Position numbers and translations under genes: made by a program. Source: Tenrec ecaudatus (lineage: Eukaryota; Chordata; Mammalia; Afrosoricida; Tenrecidae). Taken from it: DNA of 64,000 bases. Below the pieces are notes generated by a model. The model was given only the letters and a program-made list of their open reading frames with translations. It was not told the origin of the DNA and did no database searches. Of the stretch, positions 1 to 11,361 are shown one piece after another; the stretch's first letter is position 1, and every line of letters begins with the position of its first letter. Location: the NCBI RefSeq assembly GCF_050624435.1, contig NC_134541.1:11152995-11216994 (forward strand), read 5' to 3'.

Positions 1-675
1 TTTCCCGAGTGTACTCAGGCCCTGCCTCCTGCTTCCCAGCGGGGCCAGCATAATATTTTCTTACAGCAAGGGGGCATGGGGGGGGCAAAAGTGCTTTCTC
101 CTCGTAGCCATTATTGTATCCAAAGATCTTTCCCAGGGGCCCCCAGCTGCTGTCCCTCTCCTTGACCAGAGTTGGGTCCCAGGACCTCTCCAGGCACAAG
201 CACTGACAAGAGGTGACCGAGTTGCTCGAATGTGCACCAGCCAGGTCTCACCATTCTGCCCAGAAGCCCGGCCCCTTGAACTTTGAAGAAGCTGCTGTGT
301 GCTGGTGGCGCCATAGCAAGTGAAAGTCTCGCCAGGTGTCCGAAAGGGCCATGAAGCGGCTTCTCTTGTCACCAGCTGCTCTCTGTGAGAGGCAGAATTT
401 TTCTTAGCCTTCCAGCAAACCACGTGGTGCGACAGAGTGAGTACAGAAGCAGATGTGGGACTCCCGCTGACTTCTCTCCGGCCAGACTTGGATGACGCCG
501 TACAAGACTGTTCGTTAAATGTTCGCTGTCCGTTCTTTGGGGAACGACAGAGCTGTTGGCCTCGCCTTATATCAAGATGTGTATTCCCGTGTATATGTAA
601 CTGGGATTGTTGCTGTCATTTAAAAAATGCATTCAAGGAACGAAAGCTTTTCTGCTCGCGTTGCCTGTGGTCATG
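1..675. other. Intergenic DNA, no recognised feature
   Basis: Unique-looking sequence with only short chance frames, none with a recognisable domain or splice structure. I see no transposon signature. Confidence 0.6.
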
Positions 676-765
676 ATTGTGCAATTCCTCTCGATATGAT
701 TGAACGGCTGAATTGTATGATATGCGGATGATGTCCCAATAAGGGGTTGAAATAGGTAAATAAGG
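676..765 (+). mobile_element. Old L1-type 3' tail fragment
   Basis: It resembles the terminal ~90 bp of the tails at 11640-11735 and 26000-26200: a 'gattgt(g/a)c' stretch, 'atatgattgaa', 'gaattgtatgatatg', then 'caataa'. Only the 3' end survives. Confidence 0.6.
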
Positions 766-799
766 TTTTTTTCAGTTTTCATTTTTGTTGTTGAAAGTA

Positions 800-990
800 A
801 ACCCGGGAGGGAGGGGGAGGGGGAAAAAAAAGGAAACCGAGCTGATTCCAGGAACCCAAGTGGAAGGCGAATTTTGAGAATGACGAGGGCAATGAATGTA
901 TAAGGGTGCTTTGCTCAATTGGTGTATGTATGGATTGTGATAAGAGTTATATGAGCCCCAATAAAAAGAAAGTAAGCCCAATAAATGTTC
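800..990 (+). mobile_element. L1-type 3' UTR end, 5'-truncated
   Basis: Sense copy of the commonest LINE tail in the window. A G/A-rich stretch is followed by 'gagggcaatgaatgta', 'gtatggattgtgataagag' and 'tgagcccc(t)aataaa', then an A-rich end. The same tail appears reversed at 9342, 31352, 34877, 39756 and 49179. Confidence 0.8.
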
Positions 991-998
991 ATCAAACA

Positions 999-1191
999 TA
1001 GTGGTTCTCGACCTGTGAGTCGAGATCCCTTTGGGCATTGAATGATCCTTTCACAGGGGTCCCCTGATTCATAACAGCAGCAAAAATGAGTGATGAAGTA
1101 GCAATGAAAATAATTTTATGGTTGGGGGGGTCACCACCACATGAGGAACTGTATTCCAGGGCCGTGGCATGAGGAGGGTTGAGAACCACTG
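999..1191. mobile_element. SPIN non-autonomous hAT element, copy 1
   Basis: A 193-bp element bounded by inverted ends 'agtggttctcgacc' and 'ggttgagaaccactg'. The interior has the SPIN-type stretches 'cctttcacaggggtc', 'ttcataacagcagcaaaa', 'aaaataattttatggttgg' and 'aggaactgtatt'. The flanking 8-mers atcaaaca (991-998) and atttaaca (1192-1199) match at 6 of 8 positions, as expected for an aged hAT target-site duplication. It has no coding capacity and would have been mobilised by a transposase from an autonomous relative. Confidence 0.85.
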
Positions 1192-1371
1192 ATTTAACAC
1201 GTTCTGCATTGACAGGTCCATGCCAATGGTTGCTCACATCTTCTCACTGTTCTCACAGTCTCTGGTCACGTATCGTTTCACTACCGTTCACTTTTACTCT
1301 TTATGTGCCTTAAACTCCTCACCCATTCGTGGGAGTTCCTCTTGTCCCTTTGGTTGCGTAGAATGCACTCC

Positions 1372-1512
1372 CCCTGCGCCAATTCGGACTCATGCTATCC
1401 CTAGATAGCGCTTCCGAGACTCGTACGTTTGTTTCACGAGCAGACAGCTTCATCTTTTCCCTTGGAGTGCCCGATGGGTTTGAACCGCCATAGTTAGCAA
1501 TCCAACACATAC
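1372..1512 (-). mobile_element. AfroSINE, degraded
   Basis: Antisense copy: a 'cgccaattcggactca' relic of the tail-proximal 'gagtcggaattgg' motif, then 'gatgggtttgaaccgcc' (reverse B-box region) and 'ttagcaatccaac'. Confidence 0.7.
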
Positions 1513-2170
1513 AAACAGTGCTACTCGGGCTCCGGCTCTCATGGACAATCCTGTAAAAGAGCGACATTTTCGAGGCTAACATTATTTAACAACTGCATTA
1601 AACTGTTATTTTGTTTACAGATGACTTCGTGGAATAGTTTTGATTTCGGGTTTAAAGGTTATTTAAGCACAAGAGCATCTAGCGTTCTTCCAGTCTCAAG
1701 GGATCCAGTAAGTCTAGTTCCCAGAAGAAACGGATGCTCTGTTACACATTTTTCCTCCTTTTGATCAGGATCCATCAAGACATGTTCAGGAATGGTAGCT
1801 GGGGGCCATCTATTTCTTTGGTTCTCATGAAAATGGAGGTAATGGTTCCTGCAGCCCAGTTAGAACTGCAGCCTCCTCTGATTCCTGGGTCTCCTTTTCC
1901 TACTGCGCCAAGCACAGAAAGACCAATTGAGGCATCTTGGGTAGCCACTTAGGAGCTTTCAAGGCTTCAGGTAGTAGGTGAAAAGAAAGAAACTGCAAAA
2001 CACAGTTTTCATTTCTAAATCGTATCATTTTGAGTCCAAAAACCGACAGCTCCAAGAGCCAGACACCATTTAGTCTACAGAAGTGTTTCCTAAAGTGGGC
2101 AACGGCGCTCCCTGGGGCGCAGGAACACTCTGCTCTCCCTGCCATCCAGTCAACGCTGATTCGGAGGACT
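1513..2170. other. Intergenic DNA, no recognised feature
   Basis: Mixed-composition sequence. Part of 1790-1960 has the look of an old interspersed repeat, but I cannot name it. No supported gene. Confidence 0.5.
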
Positions 2171-2171
2171 T

Positions 2172-2313
2172 CCCTGTGGGTCTCCCAGACTTTAACTGTT
2201 AATGAGAGTAGAAAGCCCAGTCTTGTTCCCTCGGAGCCACTGGTGGTTTCGAACTGCCAACCAACCAAGTGGATCGCAGGCCAACTCCGTAACCACTACA
2301 CCGCCAGAGCTCC
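2172..2313 (-). mobile_element. AfroSINE, partial
   Basis: Antisense copy with 'actggtggtttcgaactgcc' over the B-box region and 'aaccactacaccgccagagctcc', the reverse complement of the 5' head 'ggagctctggcggtgtagtgg'. Confidence 0.85.
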
Positions 2314-2627
2314 CGGAACAATGCAGGCGGGCTGTAGAGCAGGTACCTACACAAAGGGCTCTAACTGGGGTCTCAGGGCGCAGGATTTTTTTTGAAAAGG
2401 TGGCAGTAGGCCAAATAAGCTTGGGGGCCCCTGGCCTAAAGTGAGGGTCCTATTAGAGCGAATGAAGGAAATGGCTATTCAGAAGGCAAGGAAGAACGCC
2501 TCCTACACCTTCCAGGAATTCGGCGTTCCCATGGAGCCCACGTGGATAAGTGACACACCTGTGCTACTTTTAAGAAACCATTTGAGTATATGACTTCTAA
2601 TGCATTTACACTTTCTTCCTGGTGCTG

Positions 2628-2862
2628 AATCTCGTGATTAAGAATTTAGATCCCACAGCCCCAGCACGAATCAGTTCCATAACCTTTAGCCGTTTTCGTA
2701 TCTCTGGGAACATCAACCTCTTCATTTGTAAAATGAGACGAGAGACTAGACCATGTCTCCCAGTTTGCAGATTTGGTCTTGGGGTGGGCTCAAGGAGCAG
2801 AAGTCCCTAAGTACCTAGTACCCAGCCTGGCACATAGGAAGTGCTCATCATTGGAAGCACAC
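2628..2862 (+). mobile_element. MIR SINE
   Basis: It carries the MIR landmarks 'tttgtaaaatgaga' and 'cctggcacataggaagtgctcat' in the right order and spacing. This is ancient mammalian repeat DNA. Confidence 0.8.
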
Positions 2863-2896
2863 ATTGTTTGTTCTGTTGTTGTTGTTTGCTTTAGAT

Positions 2897-3046
2897 TTAT
2901 TTCTTTATTTTTAAAATCATTTTGTTGGGGCCTCGTACAACTCACCACAATACATACATACATACATACATTGTGGGTCAAGCACATTCTCAGAACATTT
3001 GCTTTCTACTTGCGCCCTTGGTATCAGCTCCTCATGTCTGTTTGTT
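2897..3046 (-). mobile_element. L1-type 3' UTR end, antisense
   Basis: Reverse complement of the common tail: 'ttttgttggggcctcgtac', a short (cata)n where the consensus has one 'catacatac', then 'acatttgctttctact' and 'ggtatcagctcctcat'. The internal ATAC run has expanded. Confidence 0.75.
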
Positions 3047-3274
3047 TGTTGTTTTAAAGACATGTAGTAATGTTATAAGTCACACTCATTCGCATGAACG
3101 TTGATCCCTGGAGGAAACTAAGAATGAAGGCCTGACAGGATGTGGGGTGACTTAGCCAGACGACAGTGGCCTGTGGCCCCTCCCTGTCAGCAGGACTTAA
3201 ATTTCCTACAAGCAGGCAGGAGTGAAATGGCGCTGCCCTTCGCTGCGCAGCCTAATCTGTTTTCTGTATCCATC

Positions 3275-3275
<1 letters not shown>

Positions 3276-3360
<85 letters not shown>
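3276..3360. repeat. Compound microsatellite (TC)n(AC)n
   Basis: About 26 TC units run directly into about 15 AC units. A pyrimidine tract next to alternating purine-pyrimidine is likely to be length-polymorphic. Confidence 0.98.
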
Positions 3361-3361
<1 letters not shown>

Positions 3362-3458
3362 TACACAATGAGGAGGGCTTCAAATAGTTCAGGGGAAAAT
3401 TCAATTATCTCTTAATTCCATTTTTCTCATGAACGTCTTGAAGCTCCCTCATATAGCT

Positions 3459-3530
3459 GGGGGTGGGGGGGCATTAGGGGGGGTGAGGGTGGGGGGATGG
3501 GGGGTGGGGGGGGGTAGTGTGTGTGTGCTC
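3459..3530 (+). repeat. G-rich tract
   Basis: More than six runs of four or more G in about 60 bp, ending in a short (GT)n. This could form a G-quadruplex on the + strand. No adjacent promoter is visible. Confidence 0.9.
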
Positions 3531-3813
3531 CCTTACGTCTGACTTAATGTCCGACCATGAAGGAATAGACTCAGTAAACAATTTCCCACAAAGCTCTTAG
3601 AAGGGGCTGGGTGCATTGGCCCGGGCTGAGTCAAAGGGTGACTGTAGAAGTGACTGGGAAATGGCTCACTGGCTGTGGGATTTCCTTTGGGCGTGGTGAA
3701 CAAAGTCGAGCCCTAGATGGTGGTGATGGCGACATGACCTGGTGTCCACCTTAGGCGTCCCTCAGCTGTACACCTTAAGATGGTTAACATGGTAAGTTTA
3801 ATGTCCTGTGTGT

Positions 3814-3815
<2 letters not shown>
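3531..3815. other. Intergenic DNA, no recognised feature
   Basis: Ordinary unique sequence between two simple-sequence tracts. Confidence 0.5.

Positions 3816-3858
<43 letters not shown>
3816..3858. repeat. (CA)n microsatellite
   Basis: About 21 uninterrupted CA units. The antisense frames across it are artefacts of the repeat. Confidence 0.98.
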
Positions 3859-3860
<2 letters not shown>

Positions 3861-4550
3861 CTCCTGGGACTTTCTGTCCTCTCTGAGAGGGGCAGATCTG
3901 GGATGAAGGGAAGGCCCTCCTAGCACTGGTCCTCTCAGCACAGCGCCCCCTCTGGCCTCTGCCGGCGGATTTGCCTTCTCGGGGGCCCAACAGGTGCATC
4001 TACCTGCACTGCCGCTCCACTTCCCCCTGGACGGGCAAAGGGACCGATGAGCCCAGAGGATCCTGCGTGCAAAGCTGGCCACGGCCATCCTGGGTGCCGG
4101 TTGCAGCTGGTGGAATGAAATGCTCCTTCTCACGATATGGAACCTGGTCTCCTTCCAGAGTCACGCCAGGAAGCGTGCTCCCAGACAGCCTCTGGAACCT
4201 TCCTCTCCACGTGGCAGGGATGCCTTGTGTGCGCGTGGAGAACCTTAGCAATCCAGATGCCCGCCATCAACCCGGGAAGACCCGGGTGTTCCTCTCCTTC
4301 CATCTAGGTCTGTGAGGAAGCTGGCAGTGAGCCATCTCAGCTTCTTAAGAAAGCCACCTGTGTGACTGGCTGTGTTGGCTTTGCTCCCACCAGAAGCATT
4401 CCCGAGCGGCCAGAACAATAGCAGCTGAGGAGGAGGCTCCCTAGTCATTTAGGTTAAAGTGTCCTGTACTTTTTTGCACCCACCTTCAAAAAAGAAAGAA
4501 AGAAACCACTGTCTCAAGTCAATTCCAACTCATTAAAAAAAAAAAAAATC
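3859..4550. other. Intergenic DNA, no recognised feature
   Basis: GC-moderate unique DNA. Frames of 67-114 codons on both strands overlap each other and show no domain. It ends in an A-rich run at 4535-4550. Confidence 0.5.
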
Positions 4551-4551
4551 A

Positions 4552-4800
4552 AAACCCATTGCTATCAAGTCAATTCCAACCTGCAGGGATCTGTCTATAG
4601 GACATGACATTGCAGAACTGGCCCCTCTGGGTTCAAGGCTGTAAATCTTTACAGGAGTAGAAGCAGAAGTCCCTCGTGGAGTCTCCAAGTCTGTAAATCT
4701 TTAGGGAAGCAGACGGCCTGGTCTTTCTTTGTCAGAGAACCTGTTAGGCTCTGAAGTGGGTTCAAACCCATGGCCTTCTGGGTGGTACCTGAGTGCTTTC
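4552..4800 (-). mobile_element. AfroSINE, internally expanded
   Basis: Antisense copy beginning with 'aaacccattgctatcaagtc'. The 'ctgtaaatcttta(c/g)aggga' block occurs twice (4640s and 4690s), so it holds an internal duplication or two merged copies. Confidence 0.8.
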
Positions 4801-4807
4801 TCTCACC

Positions 4808-4995
4808 CACTCACTGCCTTCAAGTCAATTCCAACTCACAGCGACCCTACAGGACAGAGTCCAACTGCCCCTGTGGGATTCTGAGGCTGTAACTCTTTAT
4901 GGGAATAGAAAGCCTCCTCTTTCTTCCACAGAATGGCTGGTGGCTTCGAACCGCCGACCTTGAGGCTAGCAGCCCAACCCATAGCCCACCATGCC
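4808..4995 (-). mobile_element. AfroSINE, near complete
   Basis: Antisense copy directly after the previous one. In order it shows 'cacagcgaccctacaggaca', 'actgcccctgtgggattctg', 'tttatgggaatagaaagcc' and 'ggcttcgaaccgccgacctt'. Two SINEs in the same orientation lie 7 bp apart. Confidence 0.9.
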
Positions 4996-6070
4996 AGCTT
5001 TTCTCTCCAAGGGGCTCCCAAATACCTCCTGCCCAAGGCACCGACACTGACACGCAGTGAGAACTGCAGAGCAGAGGAGGCCTGCGTCCCTAAAATGCTT
5101 TCCTCTCTCCAGCTGGACAGGATGCTGCGAACAACCTGAAGGAGCCCTGCTCCCCTCCCCCCTGCTCCAGGCTCAAGGTGGGACATATCAACAACATTCC
5201 TGCCCACTGTAATCAAACACTTAATGCACAAAGCTGTGGAATGTGCGGTCATTTGTCAGGCATTCTTCCCGCTGAAGTGCAGGAGAGAGAGCAAGGCGCC
5301 AGGCCCCCTGACCCCCAGAGTGAGTACCCTTTAACCTTCCTTGAGCCTCTGGTACGCGGGGCTGCGCTCTGGCCAGATGGCTAGACTATCAAAGGATTTC
5401 AGGAGTGGACACTGCTTCCTCAGCCCCACAAGTTGTGTAATTCTTTCCCTGGTAAGGTGAACTATCAACCCAGAGGCTCTAAATTGCAAACAAAAAGAGC
5501 CCTGCAGCTGGGGCTGTCCTGGGTCTCCCCGCGTGGGGAACGGGGGTGGGGGGGGGGCTAGGGGTGCTTGCAGAGAAAACAGCTGATGCCCAGATGAGGA
5601 CAATTTCAGCTAAATATTTAAAGTAGCCATCCAGGAAGGGATGATGGATGGGTGTGGGGTTGGTGTGCTTCAGCCATGATCTCTGATCAAACTGTGGGCC
5701 AACACGATCCCTGCCTCCATCAGGACCTACCCTTCCTTCCTGCTCCCCCCCCCCCCCCCCCCCCCCCCCCGCCTTATCGGAGGCAGCCAGTTAAAAACCG
5801 CCCCAGAGCCCCAGGAGATGAACGTTCACTCTATAATTAGGTGGCAAGTTAATAAGGGCCGAGACCTGGAGTTGGTGGCGCGTGGTCGCTCCTGGTTTGT
5901 TTTGTGAATTCTCGGACGTTTTACCAAGAAACGGTTGGAGTGAGCCCGCCGAACCAGGAGGCAGCACTGCTCAGAGCTGAGGGCTGGGCGGGGTGACCAC
6001 GGCGGCCAAGGTGCCTGTGGAGGTGGCCCTCCTGCCGAGACGGACGCGTAGAAATGGACAATGACCCCGA
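4996..6070. other. Intergenic DNA with a poly(C) run
   Basis: No transposon recognised. A 26-base C run lies at 5745-5770, and 5535-5560 is G-rich. Frames across the poly(C) are proline artefacts. Confidence 0.55.
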
Positions 6071-6074
6071 TGTG

Positions 6075-6560
6075 GTGGCAAGGGCTCTGGTGGCGCCATG
6101 ATCAAGCGCTCGGCTGCTGACTGCAAGTTCAGTGCCTTGAGCCCTCTGAGTGGCCCCCGGTGAAGGAGTGCTTCTGGGTTGGGCTGCTTGTGGCAAGGTC
6201 AACAGTTCAAAATCACCAGCTGCTCCACGGGAGACAGACGGGGCTTCCTACTCCCGTAGAGATGGACAGGCTCAGAGACACACACACCCCCCCCAACCCC
6301 AGGTGGACTTTGTGGGCAGGGACACCAGATGCAGGGTCTAGAAAGAGCTTGGCTTCTTCCCATAGATCCCCGGGGGGAAAGGAGGCAGGACAGCTATTAA
6401 GCAGCCAGACAGGGTAACCCACGGCCCCCCAGGGCACCTCCCAGGCTTTCTGCTCCCGGGCAGATTTCCAGGCTCAGAGCCCACAGGGGCAGTTCCGTCC
6501 CGTCCTAGAGGGTCGCTATGAGCCGGCATCGATGGGATGGCAGTGAGTTTGGTGGAAGGA
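6075..6560 (+). mobile_element. Two AfroSINE pieces, the second split
   Basis: A truncated head (6075-6130, 'gggctctggtggcgcc', 'gctcggctgctgactgcaag') is followed by a second head at about 6155. Its body 'ggtcaacagttcaaaatcac' and 'ctactcccgtagagatgg' runs to 6280. The matching 3' end 'tagagggtcgctatgag' appears only at 6505-6555, so about 200 bp of other sequence, including 'cccccccaacccc', separates the halves. Confidence 0.8.
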
Positions 6561-7634
6561 CCCCCGGTGGTGTTGCGGGCTATGCACTGAACTGCCAGCC
6601 TGTCACGTGGGCAGCCTCTGGAGAATGAAAGCCGACAATCCTTGCGAAGCTACCAGCCGGCGCGGGGTGCACATTGGATGCACCAAGGATGGGCCGTGAG
6701 GAGCACGCAGCGTCTTCCTCCTGGGAGGAGAGGAGCAGCGTGTGCAGCAGCGACGACGTTTCAGCAATGCCATCTGCTCGCCCGCAGGACGCACGCTGAG
6801 GAGCCTTGGCAAGGTCACGGAAGCGCGTCTGCTGACATAGCCGTGAGCGGCAGCACATGCTTGCCACAAATCACTCAGTGCATTTCAAAGTGTGGGTTCC
6901 CCCACCCTCCCCAATGTGAAGCCTGTCACTCAGTGAAGTTGCTGTAAGTGTAATTGCCAACCCAATGCTCCGGCTAAGCGCCCTCTCTCTCACCCCAGGC
7001 GTAGGGCTGGCTTTGTTGGGTTGTGGGTATAAGGAATATGACAGCAAGGGGCAAGCTGGCTCCCTGGTAGCAGCTGCCACGTGTCCAGCGCTGGGCCTTG
7101 CCCTTTGATTGGCGGCTGACTCCGGAGCTACCGTTGCCCAAGATTGCATTCGGAGCAGCCCCCGTGCCAGGGGCCAGATGGAATTCCAGGGTCCTGGGAT
7201 CTGAAGAGTGGTGAATGCCTGTGTGTGAAGAGGCCTTTATGAAATCATCCTCCTGGGCCCGTATGCCCCCTCTCCGCCTGGATGACCTTGGGAGAGGACA
7301 CAGCCGATTGCGTTGCATGTGCAAAGCCTTGGGTTCTGTGCTTGGTTTTCTGCTCTGTGGGCACCTTCTGGAAATGGGTCACCACATCTTGTAAACAAGG
7401 GCCCTGCATTTTCATTTTACACTCAGCCCTGAAATGCCTGTGGCTGGTCCTAAAAGATGGCTGCTGTGGGACCCTTGAGGAATGGAGCCTCTTGCTCACC
7501 CCAAGGCGCAGTAGGGACTGTCGGGATTGGGGACAAGTACTTTGCATACCCAGCGAATGATACATGCCTACAAATGACACGTATGAGTGGGGCGCTTTAC
7601 ATGAACAGTCGCATTTAACCACGTGTCCCTGGCT
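6561..7634. other. Intergenic DNA, no recognised feature
   Basis: Over 1 kb free of recognisable repeats, GC-moderate, with overlapping frames of up to 125 codons on both strands. None shows a motif, so I make no gene call. Confidence 0.5.
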
Positions 7635-7635
7635 A

Positions 7636-7720
7636 GGGCGAACGTTTAAGCGCCTGGCAACTAGCCCCCAAATTGGCAGCTCAAACCCACCCAGAGGTGC
7701 CTCAAGACGTGCTTGGTGTC
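7636..7720 (+). mobile_element. AfroSINE fragment
   Basis: Degraded head and B-box region: 'taagcgcctggcaacta' followed by 'ttggcagctcaaacccaccc'. Confidence 0.6.
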
Positions 7721-8149
7721 AACCTTGAAATGTTTTCACAGCCCTAAACCCTCAAGAGATCAAAAGAGAGCAGGTCCCGGTGGGGGCTGTGTCACACACA
7801 CAATACCATCCTCTCAGAGCAAAGACCCAAGACACGGAGTGGAATAACCACAGGTGAGCATCCTGGGAACCGGAGCATCCTGGGGAAGAATGAGGAGGGA
7901 GGGTGGGCACCCCCTGCTTGGGGAGCTGGACAAACCCACCGAAGGAGTAGAGCTGCAGGTTGGTGGTGCCCTGTCTGGTGCAGCATGACTGTCAGGAGGC
8001 AAAGGGAACCGGAAGCCCAGGTGAAGAGAAAAAAAGAGGAAAGCGCCTTCCCAGAATTCCAAACGGAGACTCTGTGCCATAGCTTATGGACAATGAGCAC
8101 TCGCTTATAGAGGGCTGCTCGGCCAACTAAGCTCTGATTTCCCACCGGA
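7721..8149. other. Intergenic DNA, no recognised feature
   Basis: No repeat or gene signature that I can name. Confidence 0.4.
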
Positions 8150-9341
8150 AACCGGGCAGGCAAGAGGGTACCAGGCTGCCGTATGCAAAGGAGAGCACTT
8201 CCGACCAAGCAAGCTTGGCTCTCAAAAATGATGGTGAAGCTGAGATGGTGCCAGGGACGTGGGAATGAAGGTCAAAACCAGGGCAGCCCACAGACTATTA
8301 AAGGGAGTCCTTCCAATAGACAACCAAGCGCATCTGACAGGCTAGACTCCACCCCTACACTCTTAATCCTCAAATGGACACCAGGTTATGTAACTACCAC
8401 ATCAGTAAACTAGCTTTCTGGTGTTTTCTGCTTTTAGCCAAGATCCATGTAACATCAGCAATGATATCCCCCATTCCACAGTCTCTTCTGACTGCAGCTG
8501 AAGTTTCTGGCCATTCTCTGTTGAAACCACTAGGGATGACTAGGCTAATTGGCATAATGCAGTGTATCAATAAGTGTCCAGGCTGTCAAAAGCTTGCAAA
8601 CAGCCATCTGTGATACTACTGCCCTCTTCTTGTCTGGTGCAAATGACAGGGAAGCAAACAAAGACTTAAAGAGCAAAATAGTTCGCAGGACGAATGTTGC
8701 AGGTGAGTAACGGTATCGTCTAGGCTGAGATCAGAAAAAGCAGCTGGTGCCCGGTTACTACTACCGACTGCTCTGACCAAGGACACAGTAGAAGGTCGTG
8801 GTTAGATTGGGTGGGAAAGGTAGAACAAAACCCTTAATTGCTAAAGACAATCAGACTTACTGGGCTGATAGAGTTAGAGGAATCCCCAAGACAAGGGCCT
8901 GTAACCTGGAACTGAAGCCCCTCTTGATGGCACCTTTCAGCCGAAGAATACAATTGACTGATAAACTCAGCAGTAAACACCTCGGAAGAAGGTGCCCCTT
9001 TAAAAATCAACTGTGTGACGGTGCGTCCCCTCTGACTGTAGTCAAGGGGCAGGAATAACCTTGGTATCAGACAGAGCAATGTGAAGTCGATTAGGCCAGA
9101 TGTAGTTAGGTTAAAATGCTGTATCTCGTCATTTGTTCTCCCTTTTGACCCATTTTAAAGTTGTGTCAGTTAAAAAGAGGGGGGGGGATGCATGTGGCTG
9201 AAGCTCCAGTGCACCCCCCCCCCCCCGGCCGTAGATCGGGGTTGTGAATAGCCTGGCTGTCACGCAGGGTGCAGGGGAAAGTGGATTGTTGCAGATACAG
9301 TTGAGTTAAAATTTAACGCTGTATCATTTGCTCTCCCTTTT
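8150..9341 (+). mobile_element. Older L1-type LINE 3' region, upstream part
   Basis: The 8900-8980 segment ('aactgaagcccctct', 'tttcagccgaagaatacaa') matches the style of afrotherian L1 3' UTRs. From 9090 on the sequence parallels 25430-25740: two rounds of '(c)atttg(c/t)tctcccttttgaccc' separated by about 200 bp. It is interrupted at 9341 by an antisense L1 and resumes at 11362. The 5' boundary is uncertain. A 19-base C/G-rich run at 9178-9228 is internal. Confidence 0.65.
9324..9341. repeat. TSD (left) of the L1 at 9342-11343
   Basis: TCATTTGCTCTCCCTTTT is repeated at 11344-11361 with one mismatch. It is part of the interrupted LINE's own sequence. Confidence 0.9.
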
Positions 9342-11343
9342 AAAAAAAAGTATTTTATTGGGGGCTCATATAACTCTTATCACAATCCATACATACATCA
9401 ATTGAGTAAAACGCATTTGTACATTCATTACCCTCATCATTCTCAAAACATTTGCTCTCCACCCAAGCCCCTGGCATCAGCTCCTCATTTTTCCCCTTTC
9501 CTCCCCATTCCCCCCTCCCTTATGAACCCTTGATAATTTATAAATTATTATTTTGTCACATTTTACACTGTCTGACATCTCCCTTCACCCACTTTTCTGC
9601 TGTCCATCCCGCAGGGAGGAGGTTATATGTAGATCCTTATAATCGGTTCCCCTCTCTACCCCACCTCCTCTCCACCCTCCCAGTATCGCCACTCTCACCA
9701 CTGGTCCTGAAGGGATCATCCACCCTGGATTCCCTGTGTTTCCATTTCCTATCTGTACCAGTGTACATCCTCTGGTCTAGCCAGATTTGTAAGGTAGAAT
9801 TGGGATCATGATAGTGGGGGTTTGGGGGAGTATTTAGGAATAAAAGGAAAGTTGTATGTTTCATTGTTGTTACATTGCACCCTGGCTGGCTTGTCTCCTC
9901 CCCTCGACCCTTCCATTAGGGAATATCCAATTGCCTACAGATGGGTTTTGGGTCTCCACTCCACACTCCCCCATTCAAAATTATGACTTTTTGTTCTGAT
10001 GATGCCTGATACCTGATCCCTTCAACACCTTGTGATCGCACAGGTTGGTGTACTTCTTCCGTGTGGGCTTTGTTGCTTCTCAGCAAGATGGCTGCTTGTT
10101 TACCTTCAAGCCTTTAAGACCCTAGATACTATATCTTTTGATAGCTGGGCACCATCAGCTTTCACCACCACATTTGCTTATGTACCCATTTGTCTTCAGC
10201 GATCATGTCGGGAAGGTGAGCACACAATGTGATAGAATTTTTTGGTTCTTTAATGCCTGATAACTGATCCCTTAGGCACCTCGTGCTCACACAGGCTGGT
10301 GTGCTTCTTCCATGTGGGCTTTGTTGCTTCTCAGCTAGATGGCTGTTTGTTTACCTTCAAGCCTTTAAGACCCCAGACGCTATCTCTTTTGATAGCCAGG
10401 CACCATCAGCTTTCTTTACCATATTTGCTTATGCACCCGTTTGTTTTCAGCAATCATGTCAGGAAGGTGAGCATCATGGAATGCCAGTTTAATAGAAGAA
10501 AGTATTCTTGCATTGAGGGAGTACTTGAGTGGAGGCTCTATGTCCATCTGCTACCTTAATACTAAACCTATAAATATATGCACATAGATCTATTTCCCCA
10601 TACTCATATATAAATATATTTACATATGTACATTCCTTTATTTAGACCTCTATAAATATATTTACATATGTATATTCCTTTATTTTAAAATGCCCTTTGC
10701 CTCCTAGCTCTTTCCTCTATTTCCTTTGACTTCCCTCTTGTTCCACTATCATGCTCAGTCTTCATTTATGTTTCAGTGATTCCACTTGGTGATATTACCC
10801 TTGATCATGCCCTACCAGGCCTCCCACACCATCCTCACCACCGATTTGAATCACTTGTTGTTCCCTTGTCCCTGGGTTTGTTAACACCACTACCCTTCCC
10901 CCCCACCTCTCCCTCTCCCATGTTCCCCTGGAACTGTTTGTCCCACTGTTTTCTCCTCTAGATTGTTCATCCAGCCTATCTTATTTAGAAAGACCTGCAG
11001 AGATAATAACACGCACAAAAACAAGACAGAGCAAAACAAACAAAAAACAACAAAAAAAGCCAATAACAAAACAAAAAACACAACACAACAACAAACAAAA
11101 AATAAAAGCTTGCAGTTAGTTCAAGGACTGTTTGTTGCCCTTTAGGAGTGTTTTCTGGTCGAGTCTGATGGGGTGCCAATCCCTGGCCCCAAAGTCTATT
11201 TTTGGTATTCCCTGGGGACTTCGTTGCTCTGTTCCTCTTGCTGTTTTGTTCCATACCCTTAGTGTTTTGCCTCGGTGTGGTGGGATCAGATCGGGTGCAA
11301 TTCCCACACTGTGTCTCCAGTGTTGTTTCCTTAGGGATATGGG
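9342..11343 (-). mobile_element. L1-type LINE, 3' UTR-only insertion, antisense
   Basis: A 2-kb 5'-truncated copy. Its 3' terminus is at low coordinates ('ttttattgggggctcat', reading aataaa on the minus strand) and its truncated 5' end is near 11343. It shows the full order of the UTR: tail, C-rich pyrimidine block, 'ttgataatttataaattatt', 'tctaccctcccagtatcgcc', two ~250-bp tandem units (about 10028-10278 and 10281-10495), a T/A-rich 'ctataaatatat' block, then an A-rich tract (11010-11105) and 'tgccaatccctggccccaaag'. No ORF2 sequence is present. It is flanked by an 18-bp TSD with one mismatch. Confidence 0.85.
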
Positions 11344-11361
11344 TCATGTGCTCTCCCTTTT
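11344..11361. repeat. TSD (right) of the L1 at 9342-11343
   Basis: TCATGTGCTCTCCCTTTT, one mismatch from the left copy at 9324-9341. The older LINE continues immediately after it. Confidence 0.9.

Noticed and set aside
2940..2975. CRISPR-like or minisatellite array
   Set aside because: It is only an expanded CATA run within an L1 tail; no spaced direct repeats of CRISPR type occur anywhere in the window.
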